The notes beneath the pieces were generated by a model. It was not told the origin of the DNA. It made no database searches and worked only from the letters and a program-made list of their open reading frames with translations. From contig CABUDK010000004.1 of NCBI GenBank assembly GCA_902490315.1, positions 1-59,428 of the forward strand: a stretch of 59,428 nucleotides of DNA. Reading direction: 5' to 3'. The position numbers and the translations under genes are program-made. This document shows positions 42,055-50,026 of this stretch, in pieces. The DNA is from an uncultured Porphyromonas sp. Lineage in GTDB: Bacteria > Bacteroidota > Bacteroidia > Bacteroidales > Porphyromonadaceae. Each line of letters opens with the position of its first letter. Within the stretch, counting starts at the first letter, position 1.

Positions 42055-43392
42055 ATGCTCGCTAAGGTAGAGGATCAAAGGCTAAATCGGCACATTCTGC
42101 GGCTAACGATCCCCAATATCATCTCTAATATCACCGTCCCGCTACTTTCGCTCATCGATGTAGGGCTGGCGGGACACATGGCTCACCCCGAAGCTATCGG
42201 CTCGGTCACCGTAGCGGCTACCATCACCAACACGATCTACTGGCTCTTTGGCTTCATACGACTAGGCACGACAGGACTTGTCGCTCAGGCTTACGGCCGG
42301 CAAGACAGCTCTGACATCAATCGTCAGCTGGCTCGCGGCATCACGATGGCACTCCTCTGCACGATCGTCGTACTGATCATATCCCCCTTTGCCACGCTCC
42401 TGAGCGGTGTCGTCACAGGCGGCGCTGCCGAGCGTCTAGGCACAGAGGCTGAGCAATATATCCAGATCATCTTCTCGGCAGCTCCTGCTGTCATGATGAT
42501 CTATGCGCTGAATGGATGGTTCATCGGTATGCAAAACACCCGCATCCCAATGATTGCCTCCATGAGTGCACTAGTGGTCAACTTCCTCGTCTCCTATACG
42601 CTCGTCGTTCACTACCAGATGGGTGTCGAGGGACTCGCCATCGGCACCTGCGTAGCGCAGTATAGCCAGGCACTCCTACTACTCGCCACCCTCCTTATTA
42701 GGTATCGCCATCTCGTGCGTCATATGACACTGCATCACTTCACGGATACAAAGGGTTATGGACGCTACCTCATCCTCGGACGTGATCTGATGCTTCGCTC
42801 CTTGCTACTCAGCAGTATCACGCTCTTCTTCACCTATGCGGGTGTCCGTGAGGGTGCGATCGCTGTGGGAGCGAATGCGCTGCTGATGCAGTTCTTCAGT
42901 ATCTTCAGTTACTTTATGGATGGCTTTGCCTACGCGGGTGAGTCGCTCTCGGGACGCTTCTACGGCGCGGGTCGTATAGACCTACTCAACGCAGTGATAG
43001 GTCGTCTCTTTGCCATAGGCATCGTCTTGTCACTCCTCGCTGCGCTCCTCTTTGCGCTCTATCCGGATGGCTTACTTCGTCTCCTGAGCAGTCACGACGA
43101 GATCATCGCTTACGCTAAGCAGTATCATCTCTGGGCAGCCCTGATCCCGCTGGTAGGCTTTGGTGCTTTCCTCTGGGATGGTATCTACGCAGGCACGACC
43201 CGCTCGGCAGGTCTCAAGTGGTCTATGATAGGATCGAGTATTGTCTTCTTTGCGCTCTACTATCTGCTCTATAATTCGCTCGGTATGACCGCCTTGTGGA
43301 TCGCTTTCGATAGCTATCTACTGGTACGTACAGCGATCCTTACGGTGATCTGGTATAGGCGTCCGCTGAGGGTGTCAACAAGCTGTTCATAA
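42055..43392 (+). CDS. MATE-family efflux transporter
   Basis: The 445-aa protein has 12 hydrophobic segments in two halves and the MATE-type LTIPNIISNITVPLLSLIDVGLAG start, GTTGLVAQAYGR, and GFGAFLWDGIYAGTTRS in the second half, as in the DinF-like group. It is likely a cation-coupled drug or metabolite exporter. Last gene of the rbfA cluster. Confidence 0.9.
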   Translation: MLAKVEDQRLNRHILRLTIPNIISNITVPLLSLIDVGLAGHMAHPEAIGSVTVAATITNTIYWLFGFIRLGTTGLVAQAYGRQDSSDINRQLARGITMALLCTIVVLIISPFATLLSGVVTGGAAERLGTEAEQYIQIIFSAAPAVMMIYALNGWFIGMQNTRIPMIASMSALVVNFLVSYTLVVHYQMGVEGLAIGTCVAQYSQALLLLATLLIRYRHLVRHMTLHHFTDTKGYGRYLILGRDLMLRSLLLSSITLFFTYAGVREGAIAVGANALLMQFFSIFSYFMDGFAYAGESLSGRFYGAGRIDLLNAVIGRLFAIGIVLSLLAALLFALYPDGLLRLLSSHDEIIAYAKQYHLWAALIPLVGFGAFLWDGIYAGTTRSAGLKWSMIGSSIVFFALYYLLYNSLGMTALWIAFDSYLLVRTAILTVIWYRRPLRVSTSCS

Positions 43393-43687
43393 CCCCACTT
43401 ATTCTGTCGAAAAAGCTGTTCATAACTCGTCAATAACTCACAGCTAACTTATTTGCTTATTTCGGGAAGTTGTATAGCTACGAAAAGATTTCAATATTGC
43501 AAATAAGTTACGGTTGAGTTATCAACCAGTTTTGATCAAGTTATCAACAGGTACAGATAGAAAGCGAGACGACCGTAACTGCTCACGATCGTCTCGCTCT
43601 TTTGTATCCTCTAAGTAGCCAGCAGAGCCAGTTAGAGGAGATCAGATGTTAGAGTCATTAGCTCCTGCACAGGGGGAGTTATGAACA
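43384..43687. other. Cluster of DnaA-box-like TTATNAACA motifs with AT-rich inverted repeat
   Basis: Five 9-mers close to the DnaA box TTATCCACA: inverted TTATGAACA at 43384-43392 and 43417-43425, TTATCAACC at 43519-43527, TTATCAACA at 43541-43549, TTATGAACA at 43679-43687. Between them is an AT-rich stretch with inverted repeat TAACTTATTTGC (43445) / GCAAATAAGTTA (43499). This could be a DnaA-binding or replication-related region; each box has one or more mismatches to the E. coli consensus. Confidence 0.4.
43562..43602 (+). terminator. Terminator after the MATE gene
   Basis: AGCGAGACGACCGT...ACGATCGTCTCGCT hairpin followed by CTTTTGT lies 170 bp beyond the MATE stop; it is within the DnaA-box-like region. 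Confidence 0.7.
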
Positions 43688-43786
43688 GATTCGACGCGCC
43701 ATCATCATCATCATAAGTAGATATAGAAATAAGCTATACAGATATCATATATAGATGATGATGTATGGGGTGTCAGGAGCATGTGT

Positions 43787-45001
43787 CTAGAACTTGTACT
43801 GCGCTCCCACGGTCACCATGTGCAGTGGCTTGGCAGCGACGAATGCCTGCTGCTCGATCTGCTGACGGAGGAAGCAGTCGTACTGGAGCGAGAGGCGCAG
43901 GTGGTCTTGCTGTATGAAGTAGTTGACACCTGTCGAGAGCTGATGTGAGCGTCCCTCGGTCAGTGCGGTCAGATTATTCAGTTTGAGGTCTTGCTGAGCC
44001 TTCGGGTCGAAGTGTCTATTGCGGTCATAGTAAGCGTACCGACCGAAGAGCTCTAGGTCAATAGGCTTGATACGCTCCACAAGCTGTGTCATGCCAGCGA
44101 TGAAAGGGCGCTGTACGAAGATATTGTTTTCAAAAGTAGCAGGCGCTTTGGGACCCACGGCTAGGTTAGCGTTTTGCCATCCAGGTTGTAAGCCCATAAT
44201 GCCCTCAGCAGTGAGCATCAGCTGCCCGCCTCGATGCTTGATCGTGCTGGTGAGGAAGGCCCCGCCGTAAGCACGTAGCATGTGGTCCTTCTTAAGCGTA
44301 GCAATCTCCTTGTCAAAAGCGTAGTACCCATCCGTAGCTGGTATATATCCACCATATCCCGATAGTCCGAAACTTAGGTCGTGTTTAGCTCCCCGCTCGG
44401 TTAGAGCTAGTCGTAGAGCTAGGTCTGGGGTGTTCTTTATCATTCCTTTGCCTGCATTGCCCGCTAGGATAGAGAGTGTCGACTCAAGCTGCCACCGCTT
44501 GCTCTGGTCTAGTGACCCTTTGTATCCGACCATCAGTCCCATGTCGGTATCTCCAGGGAAAAGATCGGCCATATAGAGTGATCGCTCGAAGGCTGCTCGC
44601 TTGCTAGAGCTATAGGGTAGCTCATAGCCGAAATCGATCATGGCTAGTCCCCCCTTGACGAAAGCGCCCTTTGCCCAGTGGGGCTTGTACTCGGCATAGA
44701 CGTTGAAGATGGAGATCTTTTGGTCTGTAGCGTTGACATCGATTCTAGCAACGAGGTCTCTGTAGGTAGCTATGGTAGCGAGTCGTCCACGACGTATCCC
44801 CATCCTGTAGGTTGGCTGGTCATAGGGAAGTGTTATGTTGCCAACCTTGATGTAGTCTGCTTCGGAGCCATACTGAGCGATGGCCTGAATGTATCCGCTG
44901 AATGTAAATCGTACCTGCTCCTGCGCATGAATAGTCGTATTACTGAGGAGTAGGACGAGAGCGAGTAAAGAGAAAAGTCTTTGCTGCTTTTTTGAAGTCA
45001 T
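43787..45001 (-). CDS. OprO/OprP-like outer membrane porin
   Basis: The 404-aa protein has a signal peptide (cleavage near IHAQ), starts its mature part with EQVRFTFSGYIQAIAQYG and ends in aromatic VTVGAQYKF, the terminal signature of outer membrane beta-barrels. Regular alternating beta strands and RMGIRRGRLATIATYRDLVARIDV resemble the phosphate-selective porin O/P family of Bacteroidetes. Substrate unknown. A -7 box is 26 bp upstream. Confidence 0.82.
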   Translation of the reverse strand: MTSKKQQRLFSLLALVLLLSNTTIHAQEQVRFTFSGYIQAIAQYGSEADYIKVGNITLPYDQPTYRMGIRRGRLATIATYRDLVARIDVNATDQKISIFNVYAEYKPHWAKGAFVKGGLAMIDFGYELPYSSSKRAAFERSLYMADLFPGDTDMGLMVGYKGSLDQSKRWQLESTLSILAGNAGKGMIKNTPDLALRLALTERGAKHDLSFGLSGYGGYIPATDGYYAFDKEIATLKKDHMLRAYGGAFLTSTIKHRGGQLMLTAEGIMGLQPGWQNANLAVGPKAPATFENNIFVQRPFIAGMTQLVERIKPIDLELFGRYAYYDRNRHFDPKAQQDLKLNNLTALTEGRSHQLSTGVNYFIQQDHLRLSLQYDCFLRQQIEQQAFVAAKPLHMVTVGAQYKF

Positions 45002-45026
45002 AAGTCTATGAGATTAGAAGTTTGTG

Positions 45027-45034
45027 CAAAGGTA
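45027..45034 (-). promoter_or_regulatory. -7 box for the porin gene
   Basis: Minus-strand TACCTTTG, 26 bp upstream of the ATG at 45001. Confidence 0.6.
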
Positions 45035-45092
45035 GAGATATTCTCACCGACTGACCACTACTTAACGAAAGCTTAATAGCTTGTTGGCGTTC

Positions 45093-45127
45093 GGGACTGA
45101 CGCATCATAATTATAGTGTGTCAGCCC
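45093..45127. repeat. Hairpin with GACTGACGCAT arm, shared with 29246 region
   Basis: GGGACTGACGCAT...GTGTGTCAGCCC forms a hairpin. The arm GGGCTGACGCATTATAAT recurs at 29247-29264, upstream of copy 3 of the 21-bp element, so it may be another part of that module. Confidence 0.5.
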
Positions 45128-45130
45128 TAC

Positions 45131-45158
45131 CCTCTAATATCTAACTTCTAATCTCTAT
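45131..45158 (+). repeat. Heptamer (CTCTAAY)n repeat tract, copy 5
   Basis: CTCTAAT, ATCTAAC, TTCTAAT, CTCTATT units directly precede copy 5 of the 21-bp element. Confidence 0.75.
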
Positions 45159-45171
45159 TTCCCTCCTTTCT

Positions 45172-45340
45172 CGAATATCTACGTGGGAAATCTCAAATCT
45201 CCACGTGGATGTTTTTTATTTTCCACGTGGGGGCGAATCATTTCTTCCGAAGTTTCATTTGATTCTTCCGAAGTTTCATTTCATTCCTCCGAAGAATTTT
45301 TTCTTTCCCACGTGGAGATTTTGAAATATCCACGTGGAAA
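45172..45340 (+). repeat. 21-bp-period palindrome element, copy 5
   Basis: Units TTCTTCCGAAG/TTCCTCCGAAG start at 45242, 45263 and 45284. Flanking palindromes are all CACGTGG type: ACGTGG at 45181, CCACGTGG at 45201, 45234-region and right-hand 45308-45315 and 45330-45337. The outer left pair (45177-45186/45201-45210) forms a hairpin followed by GTTTTTTATTTT, terminator-like. It lies in the divergent spacer between the porin and pdxJ. Confidence 0.82.
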
Positions 45341-45425
45341 TCACTTTTCCCCGACATAGCCCTGTTTTGATATGTAGTTGGGTCTACGGCGTTTGGTCTA
45401 GAGCGATCGTTTCGTCAGAAAGCTA

Positions 45426-45433
45426 TATATTTG
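45426..45433 (+). promoter_or_regulatory. -7 box for pdxJ
   Basis: TATATTTG, 31 bp upstream of the pdxJ start codon. Confidence 0.5.
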
Positions 45434-45464
45434 TAGCATTGGAACTGTAGATTGACATTTATAG

Positions 45465-46193
45465 ATGACGAGACTAAGCGTTAACATCAACAAGATAGCT
45501 ACTCTCCGCAACGCTCGTGGCGGAGACACGCCCAATGTAGTACTGGCAGCACGTTGCTGTCAGGAGTATGGTGCTGAGGGGATCACGGTACACCCCAGAC
45601 CTGACGAGCGGCACATCACTTATCAAGATGTGAGAGACCTCAGGGAGGTGGTTACCACGGAGTTCAATATCGAGGGCTACCCCTCTGACTCCTTCCTCGA
45701 CCTCGTCTGCTCCGTACGTCCTGAGCAGGTGACGCTCGTGCCAGACAAGCCTGACGCACTCACCTCCGATAGTGGCTGGGCGGTGGCTGATCATCAAGAC
45801 TTTCTCAAGCCGATCATCGAGCGTCTGAAGCAGGCGGGCATACGTGTCTCGCTCTTCGTTGGAACCGACCCACGACACATCGAGGCTGCTGCAGAGATCG
45901 GTGCTGATCGTGTGGAGTTGTACACGGAGCCTTATGCGTCGCAGATGGCGCAGAGTGGTGATCCGAAGGTGATTGTCGCTCCCTTTGCGGAGGCTGCTCA
46001 GGTGGCTCACCGTGTTGGTCTGGGAGTCAATGCGGGTCATGACCTGAGTCGTGATAACCTCGCTTACTTTGTCCAGCATGTGACGCCACTAGATGAGGTT
46101 TCCATAGGACATGCACTCATTAGCGATGCCCTTTACCTAGGCCTCAAGGAAACCATCGCACAGTATCTCAAACAAGCTCACTCTAACTCATAA
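45465..46193 (+). CDS. pdxJ: Pyridoxine 5'-phosphate synthase
   Basis: The 242-aa protein begins LSVNINKIATLRNARGGDTPNVVLAA, with EGITVHPRPDERHI, FNIEGYPS, VTLVPDKPDALTSDSGW and GLGVNAGHDLSRDN, which define PdxJ. It condenses aminoacetone phosphate derivative with deoxyxylulose 5-phosphate to make vitamin B6. It precedes the exb-tonB genes by 23 bp, an order seen in other Bacteroidales. Confidence 0.96.
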   Translation: MTRLSVNINKIATLRNARGGDTPNVVLAARCCQEYGAEGITVHPRPDERHITYQDVRDLREVVTTEFNIEGYPSDSFLDLVCSVRPEQVTLVPDKPDALTSDSGWAVADHQDFLKPIIERLKQAGIRVSLFVGTDPRHIEAAAEIGADRVELYTEPYASQMAQSGDPKVIVAPFAEAAQVAHRVGLGVNAGHDLSRDNLAYFVQHVTPLDEVSIGHALISDALYLGLKETIAQYLKQAHSNS

Positions 46194-46216
46194 ACATACC
46201 CTTGCAAGAATAACTT

Positions 46217-46891
46217 ATGTATCCTATACTTCAGATTGCCAGCACAGTAGCTGAGCAGACAACTACCGAACCCGCTACGATGTCTCTATGGGAGCTGGCG
46301 TGCGCTGGCGGATGGATTATGATCGTCCTCCTGCTCCTCTCTCTCGTCGCTATCTACGTTTTTGTAGCTAAGTATATCGAGCTACGCAAGGTCAATCGTC
46401 CTGACGACTCCTTTATCGCACGTATCAAAGACTACCTACAGATGGGGCGCAAAGATAGTGCGATAGCCCTCTGCAAAGAGAAGAACACCCCCGAGGCGCG
46501 CATGATCGAAAAGGGACTCAAGCGTCTCGGGCAGCCCGCCTCTGAGGTACTCCCCGCTATCGAAAACGTAGGCTCCTACGAGGTGGGACGTCTCGAGCGT
46601 GGACTACCCCTGCTAGCAACCATCGCTGCGGGTGCTCCGATGATTGGTTTCCTAGGTACGGTGACCGGTATGGTGCAGGCATTCTTTGACCTAGCTAATG
46701 CGCCTGGTGGTATCGATGTATCGCTCCTCTCGAGCGGTATCTACCAAGCGTTGGTCACGACTGTGGGCGGTCTGATCGTCGGTATCGTGACGCTTTTTCT
46801 CTACAACTACTTGGTCGGACAGATCAACCGCATCGTCAATCGTCTAGAGGCTAATACGCTAGACTTTATGGATGTGATCAACGAACTGTAA
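46217..46891 (+). CDS. exbB: MotA/TolQ/ExbB proton channel protein
   Basis: The 224-aa protein has one N-terminal transmembrane segment (IMIVLLLLSLVAIYVFVAKYIEL) and two C-terminal ones with GLPLLATIAAGAPMIGFLGTVTGMVQAF and GIYQALVTTVGGLIVGIVTLFLYNYLV, the MotA/TolQ/ExbB core. With ExbD it forms the proton channel powering TonB in the inner membrane. Confidence 0.93.
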   Translation: MYPILQIASTVAEQTTTEPATMSLWELACAGGWIMIVLLLLSLVAIYVFVAKYIELRKVNRPDDSFIARIKDYLQMGRKDSAIALCKEKNTPEARMIEKGLKRLGQPASEVLPAIENVGSYEVGRLERGLPLLATIAAGAPMIGFLGTVTGMVQAFFDLANAPGGIDVSLLSSGIYQALVTTVGGLIVGIVTLFLYNYLVGQINRIVNRLEANTLDFMDVINEL

Positions 46892-46923
46892 GCGACCGTG
46901 CTACACCACTTAATGCTAAGCTC

Positions 46924-47373
46924 ATGAGTATCAAGAGACGCAGTAAGCATATATCTGTATTTAGCATGGCATCGATGACCGATGTCATCTTCCTGCTGCT
47001 GATCTTCTTTATGGTGGTCAGCACGCTGGTGGTACCGAATGCGATCAAGGTCAATCTGCCCTCCTCGCAGTCGACCGCCACAACGCAAGAGCCGGTGGCA
47101 CGCATCACCATCGATGCTGAGGGCTACTACTACATATCCACAGAGAGTGCACCTGAAGTGACGATGCTACCTGTCGAGGAGCTAGAGGCTAGACTCTACG
47201 AGATAGGAGCTGCACACGACGACGAGGAGGATCCTTACGTAGTCCTCTACGCCGACAGATCGGTGTCGTATGGTGAGATCGTCAAGGTACTCAACGCCTC
47301 GGCTACCGCTGGACTACGTATGATCTTGGCGACAGAAGCTTTACAAGATAACAGCACCGAGAGAGATGTCTAA
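46924..47373 (+). CDS. exbD: ExbD/TolR-family protein
   Basis: The 149-aa protein has one N-terminal transmembrane helix carrying the conserved Asp (SMTDVIFLLLIFFMVVSTL) and a periplasmic domain with VLYADRSVSYGEIVKVLNASATAG. It pairs with ExbB. It overlaps the tonB start by 8 bp. Confidence 0.93.
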   Translation: MSIKRRSKHISVFSMASMTDVIFLLLIFFMVVSTLVVPNAIKVNLPSSQSTATTQEPVARITIDAEGYYYISTESAPEVTMLPVEELEARLYEIGAAHDDEEDPYVVLYADRSVSYGEIVKVLNASATAGLRMILATEALQDNSTERDV

Positions 47374-48154
47374 GGTTCGCTATGATAGATGGATCGCTGG
47401 AGGTGTAGCTTTGCTGCTACACCTGCTCGTCGTGGGCTTGCTCTTTTGGCTCAGTATGGATGCCTCTGAGCAAAAGCACACGAGAGATAAGGAGATATGG
47501 ATCTCCGTAGGTGTAGACCCCGACTTTGGCGACAAGATCGAGCATCAAGGAGACTTGGTGGCTGCCGCATCTACCTCTGCTCGTCCTGCCTCTGCGGCCT
47601 CTGAGAATGCACAGTCTGCGTCTCCTCAGCAACCAGCACCTAAGGCTCCTGAGGCTACCCCTACCCCACGTCCTACGCCTACGCCTGCACGAGCTACGCC
47701 AACGAAAGAAAAGCCCAAGGCCGTGCAGAAGCCTACTGGTCCCTCTGAGCGTGATGTGGATAACAAGGTGGCTGGACTCTTCGACCGTAAGAAGCCGACA
47801 GGCTCTGAGTCTGGCACGGGCAAGAGCGACGCAGGTAGTGGTGTCGCTGACAAGGGGAGGGCTGGCTCCTCCGCTGGCTGGTCCCTCGACGGGCGCTCTA
47901 TCGTGGGCAATGGCGGACGACCTGTCATGCCGACACGAGTCCCCGACATACGTGGTACGGTCGTTGTCGAGATCACGGTGAATGCCGCTGGGCAGGTGAT
48001 TGACGCTAAGGTGCGCCTGCGTGGTACCAACGTGGTGGATAGTGCACTCCGAGAGGCGGCTGTCAAGGCAGCCCGCAAGACTCGCTTTAACGCTTTGGGT
48101 GGTGTGCCTGATCAAAAGGGCACGATCACCTATCACTTTGATGTCAAGGGTTAG
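47366..48154 (+). CDS. tonB: TonB-family energy transducer
   Basis: The 262-aa protein has an N-terminal anchor (WIAGGVALLLHLLVVGLLFWLS), a Pro/Ala/Thr-rich spacer (about 85-140: PQQPAPKAPEATPTPRPTP) and a C-terminal TonB-like domain (RGTVVVEITVNAAGQVIDAKVRLRG...ALREAAVKAARKTRFNA). It should carry proton-motive energy to TonB-dependent outer membrane receptors. Confidence 0.9.
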   Translation: MSKVRYDRWIAGGVALLLHLLVVGLLFWLSMDASEQKHTRDKEIWISVGVDPDFGDKIEHQGDLVAAASTSARPASAASENAQSASPQQPAPKAPEATPTPRPTPTPARATPTKEKPKAVQKPTGPSERDVDNKVAGLFDRKKPTGSESGTGKSDAGSGVADKGRAGSSAGWSLDGRSIVGNGGRPVMPTRVPDIRGTVVVEITVNAAGQVIDAKVRLRGTNVVDSALREAAVKAARKTRFNALGGVPDQKGTITYHFDVKG

Positions 48155-48212
48155 CTGCTGAGCAACCTTGACAAGAAACTCTTAATTACCTAACAACTTC
48201 ACAACAAACAGC

Positions 48213-48770
48213 ATGAGTAACATGAACAACATACTAGTCTTCCTCGCCGAGGGCTTCGAAGAGGTCGAGGCACTCGCCATCGTTGACGTACTAAGACGTG
48301 GCAATCAACCCGTTACCACAGTATCCATCACAGGCTCTCTCGCTGTAAGAGGCTCGCATGATGTGACTATCCAAGCAGATATGCTCCTCGAGGAGCTACA
48401 GAGTGGTGCGCTCCCCAAGGCTATCGCCCTACCTGGCGGGCTGACCAAGCTCAACGAGTGTGAGCCACTCCTCGAGCTGATACGTTGTCAGCACGAGGCG
48501 GGCGGTACGATCGCTGCTATCTGTGCCTCTCCACGAGTACTGGGCGCTGCTGGTATCGGCGATGGTAAGATGCGTGCAACCTGCTATCCAGGCATTGAGG
48601 AGCAGGTACCAGGCTTCGTCTTGACAGGTGCCGATGTAGAGGTGTGCGGACATATCGTCACGGGACGTGGTCCAGCACTGGCACTACCCTTTGCCTTCAG
48701 ACTCCTAGAGGAGGTAGCAGGTCGTAAGACCGCCGAACAAGTCGCCGAGGGCTTTCTGTATAGCCTTTAG
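48213..48770 (+). CDS. DJ-1/PfpI-family protein
   Basis: The 185-aa protein has the DJ-1 pattern LVFLAEGFEEVEALAIVDVLRRG, ALPGG and the nucleophile elbow IAAICASPRVLG with the reactive Cys. Family members are glyoxalase/deglycase-like or chaperone-like stress proteins; the YajL/ThiJ subgroup fits best. MNNILVF at 48222 is an alternative start. Probably the last gene of the pdxJ-tonB transcript. Confidence 0.88.
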   Translation: MSNMNNILVFLAEGFEEVEALAIVDVLRRGNQPVTTVSITGSLAVRGSHDVTIQADMLLEELQSGALPKAIALPGGLTKLNECEPLLELIRCQHEAGGTIAAICASPRVLGAAGIGDGKMRATCYPGIEEQVPGFVLTGADVEVCGHIVTGRGPALALPFAFRLLEEVAGRKTAEQVAEGFLYSL

Positions 48771-48866
48771 AGATTAAAAATTAGAGATTAGAAGTTAGGA
48801 CAATGACTAAGAGACTCTTCTCCATTCTAATCTCTAACCTCTAATTTCTAATCTCTAACCTCTAAG
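48768..48866. repeat. Heptamer repeat tract copy 6, in inverted arrangement
   Basis: The left arm reads ATTAGAG/ATTAGAA/GTTAGGA and the right arm CTCTAAC/CTCTAAT/TTCTAAT, separated by 25 bp of unrelated sequence, so the 100-bp spacer between the DJ-1 gene and the ABC-2 permease could fold as one long hairpin of heptamers and may separate the two transcripts. Confidence 0.75.
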
Positions 48867-48871
48867 TCATC

Positions 48872-50008
48872 ATGCGCGTCTTCTTCAAGTTCGTCCGCAA
48901 GGAGTTCATCCACATCTTCAGGGATCCGCTTAAGCTGATGCTCTTGATAGGCATGCCCATCGTCTTGGTGCTAGCCTTCGGCTTTGCGCTCACCTCTGAG
49001 GTAAAGCAGATCGATGTGGTCGTGGCGACACCGACGCGAACCCCTTTTGTCGAGAGACTCTTTACACACCTTGACCAGAGCGATGCAGTAGGCTCCGTCA
49101 GCTTGATCACACCGTATGAAGATATGGACGAGGCACTACGTACAGGCGCAGCGCACGTCATCATCGTCCTACCAAACGACATAGACAAAGAGCTGCTCGC
49201 AGGCACTGAGCCTACCGTGCAGCTCCGTCTTGATGCGAGCGATCCCAATACTTCGGCACTCATCAGTGCGCAGGTACAGGGGATCATCTACACGACCGTG
49301 CAGCAGTATCTAGAGCAGTTTGGTGCGCTCATGGCAATGCGTATGGCGACCGTGAGACCCTACCAGATAGAGACCTTCACGACGCTACTCTATAACCCTG
49401 AGATGCGGGCACCTTACTACTTCGTGCCAGGCGTCATGAGCTTGGTCCTGATGATCATCTGCGCCTTGATGACTTCTGTCTCGATCGTTCGTGAGAAGGA
49501 GTTTGGCTCTATGGAGGTCCTACTCACCTCGCCCGTCAATCCGATCACCATCCTGCTCTCTAAGACCGTCCCCTACTTCACGCTGAGCATCTTTAACGTG
49601 GTCACCATCTTACTCTTGTCACGCTTCGTGCTGGGAGTGCCGCTACTAGGGTCGGTGAGTGCCATCTTCTTCGTGTCGCTCCTCTTCATCCTTGTGTCGC
49701 TCCTCCTCGGCATGCTCATCAGCACCATAACGGACAATCAGACCGCCGCCATGCTCATCAGTGGCGCGGGACTCCTGCTTCCCGTAGCGATGCTCTCGGG
49801 CATGTTTTTTCCGATCGAGAGTATGCCGATAGTGCTACAATACTTCGCCCGTGCGATCCCCGCCACATGGTACTCCATAGCGGTCAAGAAGTTGATGATA
49901 CAAGGTCTCGGCTGGTCCTCGATACTCTGGGAGTCGCTCATCATGATGGGTATGAGCGTTGTATTGGTCATCCTAGCGCTGCTCAACTTTAAGAAGAAAC
50001 TAGAGTAA
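48872..50008 (+). CDS. ABC-2 type transporter permease
   Basis: The 378-aa protein has one N-terminal segment (MLLIGMPIVLVLAFGFAL), a periplasmic loop of ~140 residues, and five C-terminal segments starting YYFVPGVMSLVLMIICALMTSVSIVREKEFGSMEVLLTSPV, the ABC2 membrane domain of YbhR/S-type exporters. It pairs with the next gene (18 bp apart). No ATP-binding subunit or membrane fusion protein is nearby. Confidence 0.9.
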   Translation: MRVFFKFVRKEFIHIFRDPLKLMLLIGMPIVLVLAFGFALTSEVKQIDVVVATPTRTPFVERLFTHLDQSDAVGSVSLITPYEDMDEALRTGAAHVIIVLPNDIDKELLAGTEPTVQLRLDASDPNTSALISAQVQGIIYTTVQQYLEQFGALMAMRMATVRPYQIETFTTLLYNPEMRAPYYFVPGVMSLVLMIICALMTSVSIVREKEFGSMEVLLTSPVNPITILLSKTVPYFTLSIFNVVTILLLSRFVLGVPLLGSVSAIFFVSLLFILVSLLLGMLISTITDNQTAAMLISGAGLLLPVAMLSGMFFPIESMPIVLQYFARAIPATWYSIAVKKLMIQGLGWSSILWESLIMMGMSVVLVILALLNFKKKLE

Positions 50009-50026
50009 ATTCCTCCCTGATATCCT

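Noticed and set aside
43384..43687. Calling this region the chromosomal origin
   Set aside because: Boxes deviate from the consensus, neither dnaA nor other origin-linked genes are adjacent, and gene orientation does not diverge from here; kept only as a candidate DnaA-binding cluster.
47417..48136. Long minus-strand ORF opposite tonB
   Set aside because: It mirrors the Pro/Ala-rich tonB sequence, has an Arg/His-rich translation without recognisable domains, and tonB is well supported.
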